Shown piece after piece: positions 57,914-64,000 of a stretch of 64,000 nt of DNA. Positions within the stretch are counted from its first letter, which is position 1. Every line of letters starts with the position of its first letter. A program made the translations under genes and the position numbers. Under the pieces are notes generated by a model. It was given only the letters and a program-made list of their open reading frames with translations. It was not told the origin of the DNA and ran no database searches. This stretch comes from JACCZX01 sp963807155 (GTDB taxonomy: Bacteria; Pseudomonadota; Gammaproteobacteria; Burkholderiales; Burkholderiaceae_F), in NCBI GenBank assembly GCA_963807155.1, contig CAWEAZ010000053.1, positions 1 through 64,000 on the forward strand, read 5' to 3'.

Positions 57914-58330
57914 CTACTTCAGGTCGACGTTCGCGCGCAGCTGTTCGCGTGCCGCTTCGCTGGCGACGTCAAACGCGAACTCCCAGCGTCCCGGCATATG
58001 CAGCAGCAGGCCGCGCGCCGTGAACGTCCCGCTGCCGTCAGCGGTGATAGTCGGCAGGTAGTTCATGCCGTGGTTGTGCGCCGGCATGGTCGCGTCGATT
58101 TTGAGCCTGGACACGCGTTGCGCGCTCCTCTCGCACGCACTGACGAGGACCGCGAAAAACTCGCCGAGCCTCAGCGGCGCGGGCTCGACACGCCAGACAA
58201 GCACGAAGTTCTGGCCATCGATGCGCGCCGCGTCCTTACCGATCGGTGTGGGCTCGCACGCCATCGCAAGACTCGGCGCGAGCAGTAGCAAGACGACCGT
58301 CGCCGTTAGGGCGCAGCGCCGGCCGATCAT
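57914..58330 (-). CDS. Exported YtkA-like protein
   Basis: 138 residues from ATG 58330, which overlaps the amidohydrolase stop (ATGA); upstream in-frame codons lie inside that gene. Signal peptide (CALTATVVLLLLAPSLAMA). The mature part is a small beta sandwich with MPAHNHGMNYLPTI and MPGRWEFAFDV, matching the YtkA-like/FixH-like pattern MPxHxHG, whose His and Met residues may bind copper. Coupled to a peroxidase gene nine bases downstream, it could supply copper or electrons; this is inference. Confidence 0.8.
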   Translation of the reverse strand: MIGRRCALTATVVLLLLAPSLAMACEPTPIGKDAARIDGQNFVLVWRVEPAPLRLGEFFAVLVSACERSAQRVSRLKIDATMPAHNHGMNYLPTITADGSGTFTARGLLLHMPGRWEFAFDVASEAAREQLRANVDLK

Positions 58331-59166
58331 TTGCGCAGGGCGTCGGCGAAAAGGGCCTCGCCATTCTTGTAGGCGATGCGCTCGGCCACCGCGGGAGGAA
58401 GTCCGGCCAGCCATTGGCGTGACCACCGTGCGTGCTCGACGATGAAGGGCCAGCGCTCCGGCGTAAACGTGTCGGTGCCCACCATGAAGCGATCGGGATA
58501 CTCCAGCATCAACGCATGCCACTCGGCATCGAGTTGGCCGCTCGGCGCGTGGTCGCTGCGAAACGCCAGGTCACACCACAAGTTGCGATGCTTCTTCAGC
58601 ATCGCGCGCACGTTGGCAGGCGAGTCGAATCCGGCGTGCGCCCACAGGATGCGTGCCTCGCGCCACTGGGCGAACTGTCGGTCGATGGCATCGGCATCCG
58701 AATGCGAATGCAGAACCAGCTTGTGCTTGCGCGCGAGCTCAATCATGCGGCGCGGGACCGGCAGATCGACGTCGGCGCCGTAAATATGGAACTCGCCGAG
58801 CGCGACATAGCGGTACTTGGCAAGTCGTTCTTCGAGGTAGCCGACGACCGTAGGGTCACGTGCCCAGACGGACTGGTCGCCGCGCTGCCGATACGGCCGC
58901 AGTGACGGCAGGAACACGTCAGGGGCAAGTTTGACCAGACGCTGTTGACCGTCGTCGTCGGAACTCGACACCAGCACGCGCCGGACGCCCGCGTCGCGCA
59001 CCAGCTTCAGGGCCACGTCCGGCGGCACCATCTCCCACGCGTCGTGGCTGTAGTGAACGTGGGCGTCGAAGATCGGCAACCGCTCGGCAGACTGTGCGCG
59101 CGCGGACGACACGACCGCCGCGAGGCCGCACGCTGTAAGGGCGAAGATCAACTGCCGAATTCGCAT
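58327..59166 (-). CDS. Exported amidohydrolase-family (TatD/metal-dependent hydrolase-like) protein
   Basis: 279 residues from ATG 59166, which begins a clean signal peptide (MRIRQLIFALTACGLAAV); ATG 59190 is an alternative. Metal motif FDAHVHYSHDAW at the first strand, VALGEFHIYGADVDL with the Glu, LVLHSHSDADAID, LWAHAGFD and FMVGTDTFTPERW with the last Asp, in the right order for a TIM-barrel amidohydrolase. The substrate is unknown. First in the operon with the YtkA-like and diheme peroxidase genes. Confidence 0.87.
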   Translation of the reverse strand: MRIRQLIFALTACGLAAVVSSARAQSAERLPIFDAHVHYSHDAWEMVPPDVALKLVRDAGVRRVLVSSSDDDGQQRLVKLAPDVFLPSLRPYRQRGDQSVWARDPTVVGYLEERLAKYRYVALGEFHIYGADVDLPVPRRMIELARKHKLVLHSHSDADAIDRQFAQWREARILWAHAGFDSPANVRAMLKKHRNLWCDLAFRSDHAPSGQLDAEWHALMLEYPDRFMVGTDTFTPERWPFIVEHARWSRQWLAGLPPAVAERIAYKNGEALFADALRK

Positions 59167-59278
59167 ACGTGACTTTACGGCGCTTTTCATGGAAGTTGAT
59201 ATTCTCACCACTCTCATGCGTGCGCGGTGTCGCCTCGCCGTGATCGACCCGGCCCGCTGCTTAGAACCGGAGTAACCG

Positions 59279-59713
59279 ATGGCACGCCAGGACCCGCTGC
59301 GGAATGTTCGATTCCGGCTGGAAATCGATGGCCTCCAGCTAGCCAGCTTCAGTGAAGTCGCGATTGGCGCCACGACCACCGACGTCATCGACTATCGCGA
59401 GGGCGCCGACCCCCTGCACGTACGCAAGCTCTCCGGACTCACCCGATTCGGAAACGTTTCGCTCAAACGGGGCGTGACCGATTCACTCGAGTTGTTCGAA
59501 TGGCACCGACAGATCGTCCAGGGTCAGCTCAGCACGAACCGCAAGAACGTCGTAATCGTGGTGTTGGGCGAGGCTGGAGACGACAGGGCGAGGTTTGTCG
59601 TGTCCAACGCATGGCCCGTCAAATACGACCCCAGCGACCTGAATGCCAAGGGCAACGAGGTGTTTATCGAGTGCCTGGAACTCGCGAACGAAGGCATTGA
59701 ACGCGTTTCGTGA
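59279..59713 (+). CDS. Phage-tail-tube (T4 gp19-like) family protein, first of pair
   Basis: 144 residues; ACCGGAGTAACCG precedes the ATG. Pattern of gp19-like tube proteins of contractile tails and extracellular injection systems: MARQDPLRNVRFRLEIDGL, ASFSEVAIGATTTDVIDYRE, the LSGLTRFGNVSLKRGVTDS strand pair and a C-terminal NEVFIECLELANEGIERV. These proteins stack as hexameric rings. No sheath, baseplate or ATPase gene is in the window, so the pair is an orphan here. Divergent from the amidohydrolase. Confidence 0.87.
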   Translation: MARQDPLRNVRFRLEIDGLQLASFSEVAIGATTTDVIDYREGADPLHVRKLSGLTRFGNVSLKRGVTDSLELFEWHRQIVQGQLSTNRKNVVIVVLGEAGDDRARFVVSNAWPVKYDPSDLNAKGNEVFIECLELANEGIERVS

Positions 59714-59758
59714 TTGGTACCGACGTCAACGGCGAAATCGAAACCCTGGAGGTTGCGC

Positions 59759-60196
59759 ATGGGCGACACGGAGCGGGAGCCGTTCGGCAATATGCGCTTT
59801 CGCCTCGAGATCGAGGGGCTGCGTGAAACCGGCGCAGTCGAAGTGATCTTTCCCGAAGCACGTTTGGCCACCGGCCCACGCCGATCGCGCGTCGTTCAGT
59901 ACGGAACGCTGATCATCCGGCGCGGTGTGACGCGTTCGCGCGAATGGTACGAATGGTGGGACCAGGCGCGGACATCAAGAATCTCGTCCAAGCGAACCGT
60001 TGCCGTGGTCTTGATGGACGAACGCGGAGCCAGTGTTCATCGATGGACCTTCGACAAGGCCGAGCCGCGCGGCTATCTGTTGTCTAGCCTGAACGCGCTC
60101 GGCAACGCACCGTTGCTCGAAACACTTGAGCTCACGGTGCGCGGATTTGAAGCGTCGTTCGATTCGCCGGCGGCTAGGCGTCCGAAACGGAAGTAG
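59759..60196 (+). CDS. Phage-tail-tube (T4 gp19-like) family protein, second of pair
   Basis: 145 residues from ATG 59759 (GGAGG site); an in-frame GTG earlier at 59714 is less likely. Same fold as the preceding gene (MRFRLEIEGLRETGAVEVIF; VQYGTLIIRRGVTRSREWYE; ETLELTVRGFEASF) but diverged, with a basic end (ARRPKRK). Two tube-like proteins in tandem are normal in injection systems, where one forms the tube and another an adaptor. Without other parts here, their job is open. Confidence 0.85.
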   Translation: MGDTEREPFGNMRFRLEIEGLRETGAVEVIFPEARLATGPRRSRVVQYGTLIIRRGVTRSREWYEWWDQARTSRISSKRTVAVVLMDERGASVHRWTFDKAEPRGYLLSSLNALGNAPLLETLELTVRGFEASFDSPAARRPKRK

Positions 60197-60223
60197 ACTC
60201 AGGCAGCAGTACAAGCGATTTGG

Positions 60224-61093
60224 CTACTCTGGCAGCGCCCCGAACAGGAACATAGCCTCGGTCAAGGGTCCGGGCCGTCCGAGTGCGCCAAACCAGCGAC
60301 CGAAGATTTCGCCGACTGCGCCGCTTCGATAGATCTGCGCCAGCGCGGTGTTGACCGCCAATCGCATCTGCCAGTCGCCGCGTGGCAGCGCGATGGCATA
60401 CGGCTCGTAGTGAAAGTCCTTCTGTGAGTAGCGTGAGTGCCTTGGGATCCTTGGACTTGCCGGCAAGCGCCATCAGCAGCACGCGATCGCTTGCGAATGC
60501 GTCGATAGCGCCGCTTTCGACCTGCGCGAGACCCTCGTCGCTGGATTTCAAAGGGACCACCGTCGAGTTGAGTACACGGCGCTTGAGACGCTTCGTTCAG
60601 AGCGCGCTCGTTACTGGTTCCGCCGATCACGCCGATTTTCTTGCCCCCAAGGTCACCCAGACCGCTGACACCCGCGCTCGCTTTGACAAGCAGACCCGTA
60701 CCGTCAACGAAAGTGAGGCTCGAAAAGTCCACGAGCTTCATGCGGCTCAGCGTTACCGTGCTCGAGCCACACTCCATATCCGCCTGCCCCTTGGCGAGGA
60801 CATCGAACCGATTCTGCACAGTCACGGGTACCCATTTGATCTTCAGTTCGCTCAGTCCAAGCTGGCGCTCAATCGCGCCCGCCACACGCCGGCATATGTC
60901 GACGGTGTATCCGGTTGGCCTGCTTCTTGTCGTCTTCAAATGAGAATGGCGCCGCGTCGGTCCGGTGGGCGATCGCGATCGACTTAGTCTCCTGAATCTT
61001 CTTCAGGCGCCCGTCTAACGCGGGAGCGCCCTGCGCAAGGGCGACCGAGGGAAGCAGTTGCAGAGCGGCAAGCGCGACAGCCAGTAACTTCAT
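60224..61093 (-). pseudogene. Amino-acid ABC-type periplasmic binding protein, three frameshifts
   Basis: ATG 61093 encodes a signal peptide (MKLLAVALAALQLLPSVALA) and LKKIQETKSIAIAHRTDAAP. Breaks near 60920, 60587 and 60421 each fit one extra base; repaired joins read DDKKQPTGYTVDICRRV, ERALNEALKRRVLNSTVV and ALTLLQKDFHYEPYAIALPR. The fold is SBP_bac_3 (GluBP/HisJ-like): FDVLAKGQADMECGSSTVTL, GLGDLGGKKIGVIGGTSNE, IDAFASDRVLLMALAG, IYRSGAVGEIFGRWFG. About 288 residues. No transporter genes lie next to it. Motifs are all kept, so sequence error is the likelier cause of the breaks. Confidence 0.83.
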
Positions 61094-61157
61094 GAGTAAC
61101 CCCTATTTGAGATAAACGTGGTGAACATCGTGACAGTTGCAGTTAGCGTAATGCTGA

Positions 61158-62114
61158 TCATGCTCTCACAAGTGATTCCGTGCGTGCACCGCCCGCCCGA
61201 CGAGTTGGCGCGGCGCGAACCAGAAAATCGAGAATCGGCGCGATGTGATGTTCGCGCATCAGCGTGGGGACATGCCCGCTTCCTTCGAGCTCTACCGCCT
61301 CGGTCGGCGGCCCGGACGACTGCATGCGCGTCACGATGCTCGGCAGCAGGAAATCCGAGTCGGCTCCGCGCAGAACCAGCACGGGACACGTGATCGCCCG
61401 CCAGAATTTCCACAGGTCGACGCTGACGAATTGCCACTGCCGGTATGTCCTCGCAATGGCTGGATCATGATGAGCGATCCATTTCGATGTCTCATCGTCT
61501 CGTTTGAAGGAGTGCACTGTCAGATGTCGCCATTCGCGATCGTTAAGGTCGCCAAAGGGTGCAAGTGTCTCTCGGATGCGCAACTCGGCTTCCTCCAGCG
61601 TATCGAAGCTCATTGGTCCGCCAGAAAGATAGCGGCCGATCCGCTGCAGTGCTGTCGATGGCACGTAAGCTCCGACGTCGTTGAGAACGAGGCGGCGGAT
61701 CGGCTGGAATTTCTGCGCTGCCAGCATCATTCCGACCATCCCGCCGAGCGACGTGCCGATCCAATCGACTTCGGTCGCGTGCGCCCACGCTAGAACAGTG
61801 TTCATGTCGTTTGCGTACGTGAGCAGGTTGTAATGCAGTGGGTCATCGAGCCAATCGCTGCGGCCGCGCCCCGGTAAATCGGGACAAAGCACGCGCCGGC
61901 CTTCGGCGACCAAGCGCCGCGCGAGAACGTCGAAGTCACGTCCCTGCCGGGTCAGCCCGTGTACGCACATCACCGGCGGGCCAGCGTTCTCAGATCCCCA
62001 CTCCCAGACTGCAATTTTGTGAAATCCAAGCATCGACAGCCCGCGCACTGAGTGCAACACGGGTTCGTCGGCATCTCCTCGTCGTCGTGCAGAAGCACGT
62101 TTGGCGTCAGCCAC
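61158..62114 (-). CDS. Alpha/beta-hydrolase fold enzyme
   Basis: 318 residues from GTG 62114, which overlaps the CoA-transferase stop by eight bases and has GAGGA upstream; in-frame codons to 62159 lie inside that gene. Alpha/beta hydrolase marks: VMCVHGLTRQGRDFDVLARR (oxyanion region), VLCPDLPGRGRSDWL, nucleophile Ser in DWIGTSLGGMVGMMLA, Asp in VLVLRGADSDFLLP and His in LEGSGHVPTLM. Cytoplasmic. Coupling with a CoA-transferase suggests a linked catabolic step such as thioester or ester cleavage; this is inference. Confidence 0.85.
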   Translation of the reverse strand: MADAKRASARRRGDADEPVLHSVRGLSMLGFHKIAVWEWGSENAGPPVMCVHGLTRQGRDFDVLARRLVAEGRRVLCPDLPGRGRSDWLDDPLHYNLLTYANDMNTVLAWAHATEVDWIGTSLGGMVGMMLAAQKFQPIRRLVLNDVGAYVPSTALQRIGRYLSGGPMSFDTLEEAELRIRETLAPFGDLNDREWRHLTVHSFKRDDETSKWIAHHDPAIARTYRQWQFVSVDLWKFWRAITCPVLVLRGADSDFLLPSIVTRMQSSGPPTEAVELEGSGHVPTLMREHHIAPILDFLVRAAPTRRAGGARTESLVRA

Positions 62115-64000
62115 GACCGGCGTCCTCGCGCGCCGCATGGACGAAGGCCTGAGCCTCATCTCGCGTCTCGAAGATATGAGGTGCTACCCGGCGGCGTGCG
62201 AGCGCCTCGCCGAGCTTCAACCGCAAAAAGGCGCTGGTCGTATAGCGCGATGCGGTCGTGTAGTAATGCATGTCCATATAGCGGATCATCGCCGCGTAGG
62301 TGTCGGCAACCACCGGATCGATCTGGAAGCCGTCGTAGTTGACGATTAGCGCCACCTTGTGGCCGATTGCTTGCACCCGGTCTTCGATCGTGCGACGGAC
62401 GCGATCGACATCATCGCGCGTGCGTATGTGCAGACCTTCGAAATTGGCGAACAGCGTGTTGCGCTCTGCGTCGTAGGTGATCCGCTGCGCCATGCCGAGC
62501 CCGAGCAGCGTTTCCTCGAGGTGCATCGGTTCGTTGCGAAAGATGCGCGGATCCATCGCGCCCGGTCGATCGACAATCGGCTCGAATCCCATGTGCGCGA
62601 GGATGTCGCGCTCGATGTCGATGCCCGGCGCGACTTCCACCAGTTCCATGCCGCGTGCGGATCTTCTGAACACGCAGCGCTCGGTCACGTACAGGACCGG
62701 CTGTCCCTGCTCGGCGGCATACGCGCCATTGAACGTGATCTGCTCGACCTTGCGCACGAATTTCTGGCTGCGACCTTCGCGCACGATCCGGAGCGAAGCA
62801 TCCTCGATCGCGACCTCAAGCCCGCCGGCGGTGAACGAACCTGCGAAGACAATGCGGCGCGCGTTCTGGCTGATGTTGATGAAGCCGCCCGCACCGGCGA
62901 GTCGCGGGCCGAAGCGACTGACGTTGACGTGGCCGTCGGCATCGACCTCGGCCATCCCGAGACACGCCATGTCGAGCCCGCCGCCATCGTAGAAATCGAA
63001 TTGCTGGCTTTGCTGGATGACCGCGTCGGTGTTGACCGCGGCACCGAAGTCGAGACCGCTTTGCGGAACGCCGCCAATGACGCCAGGCTCGGCGGTCAGT
63101 GTCACGTAGTCGAGTACGCGCTCCTCATTGGCGACGGTCGCGACGCCCTCCGGCATGCCGATGCCGAGATTGACGACACCGCCCATCGGCAGCTCGAACG
63201 CGCAGCGCCGCGCGATGAAGCGGCGCTCGTCATGGGCAAGCGGGCTTCAACGAGTCGAGCGGCACGCTGAACTCGCCGGAAAACGCCGGGCTGTACGTCG
63301 TGCCATAGGTCTGGCAGTGATTATCTGGCTGCGCGATCACAACGCAGTCGACCAGACACCCGGAACGATGACATGGCGCGGATGAAGGGCGCCGGGTGCC
63401 GCGATGCGCTCGACCTGTGCGATCACGAAGCCATTGGAATTCTTGGCCGCCATCGCGAGCGCCAGATTGTCCAGCGTCAGCGCTTCGCGCTCCATCGTGA
63501 TATTGCCGGCGGCATCGGAGGTCGTGCCGCGAATCAGCGCAACGGTGATCGGGAAAGCCTTGTAGAACAACCATTCTTCGTCGTCGATCGACATCAGCCG
63601 CACCAGATCTTCGCTCGTGCAAGCGTTGATCTTCGCGCCCTCGAACCGCGGATCGACGAAGGTGCGCAAACCCACCTTGCTGAGAGTGCCGGCGCGATGC
63701 GCCGCAATGTCGCGAAACAGGTGACTGATGATGCCAAGCGGCAGGTTATAGGCCTCGATGCGGTTGGTCACCGCCATGGCGGAAAGCTTTGGAACCAGTG
63801 ACCAGTGGCCACCGATCGCACGCTTGACTAGGCCATCGTGCGCGAGCCGGTTCAAACCTCGGTCTTTGCCGTCGCCCGGCGCCGCGGCGAAAACCAGCGT
63901 CAATGCTTTGGGGCTGGCCGTCTCGCGGAACCGCCGCTCGAGTGCCGCGATCAGTTCGTCCGGCGTCCCGCTGCCGACAAATCCCGAGACCGCCACCGTG
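62107..64000 (-). pseudogene. Acyl-CoA:acetate/propionate CoA-transferase (fused alpha/beta), start outside window, two frameshifts
   Basis: The N-terminus is cut at the window edge. The first frame gives TVAVSGFVGSGTPDELIAAL, GHWSLVPKLSAMAVTNRIEA and the alpha-subunit body. Near 63353 one base is missing (repaired PGVLVDCVVIAQ). After a short middle frame (CQTYGTTYSPAFSGEF), an extra C near 63243 restores the frame as LKPLAHDERRFIARRCAFEL. The beta part has VVNLGIGMPEGVA and EPGVIGGVPQSGLDFGAA; the catalytic Glu of this family should lie in the latter region. Ends DEAQAFVHAAREDAG at 62107. These enzymes exchange CoA between acyl-CoA and a carboxylic acid such as acetate. Confidence 0.85.

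Noticed and set aside
7341..61093. Programmed +1 frameshifting as a genome feature
   Set aside because: Break sites share no slippery codon or stop context, and several genes have multiple breaks; insertion errors explain this more simply.
1..64000. CRISPR arrays, tRNA or rRNA genes, insertion sequences, prophage
   Set aside because: No regularly spaced repeats, no cloverleaf or rRNA-like sequence and no transposase or integrase reading frame was seen. The gp19-like pair alone does not make a prophage. Weak tRNA-like folds could be missed by eye.

Overview
The window is GC-rich, densely coded DNA from a Gram-negative bacterium. The evidence is many signal peptides and lipoboxes, OmpA-type lipoproteins, a YaiW-like DUF1615 lipoprotein, several periplasmic c-type cytochromes, SodC, and GTG starts with 4-base gene overlaps. 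Gene content fits a soil or freshwater beta- or gammaproteobacterium; I cannot name the genus. I saw no rRNA, tRNA, CRISPR array or insertion sequence.

Layout. 1-7.1 kb (minus): Pcm, an aldo/keto reductase, three paralogous PASTA-repeat membrane proteins with 1, 2 and 4 repeats, a small unknown and a flavodoxin-type reductase. 7.3-10.5 kb: sulfur genes (exported rhodanese, YeeE/YedE transporter, tiny membrane protein, cysteine synthase). 10.6-16.9 kb: housekeeping and envelope genes (broken threonine-dehydratase-like gene, SodC, thermonuclease, FolE, core MetE, OmpA lipoprotein, TerB-like, DUF1615).

17.1-37.4 kb is the most unusual part, a block that looks like a biological-conflict or signalling island. 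It starts with a coupled S8 protease, metallo-beta-lactamase-fold protein and alpha/beta hydrolase. A minus-strand operon follows: TIR-CHASE2 receptor, FecR-type lipoprotein with cysteine-rich repeats, Rossmann-like unknown, TIR-TM protein, OmpA-type lipoprotein. Divergent from it is a plus-strand operon: caspase-fold protease, peptidoglycan amidase with SH3 domain, a giant hydrolase-LCAT lipase-CHAT-TPR protein and a TIR-TM protein, followed by a polytopic membrane protein. 37.4-41.9 kb is a lower-GC patch of single genes with short GTCCGCT/AGCGGAC elements in the gaps. 41.9-50.3 kb (minus) is an operon of four exported multi-CxxCH proteins and one lipoprotein, preceded by an Old Yellow Enzyme and a cyclase-ATPase-TPR regulator. 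55.2-64 kb holds a fourth TIR protein, a MauG/CcpA-like diheme peroxidase operon with a YtkA-like protein and an amidohydrolase, two orphan gp19-type tail-tube proteins, a solute-binding protein, an alpha/beta hydrolase and a CoA-transferase cut by the window edge.

Reading caution. At least 17 genes contain apparent frameshifts (about 28 in all). Roughly 24 fit a single extra base, about 4 fit a lost base or two extra bases, and otherwise coding is intact with no internal nonsense codons. This insertion bias suggests uncorrected long-read errors more than gene decay. Frameshifted genes are given as one span, mostly typed pseudogene, with the break points stated.
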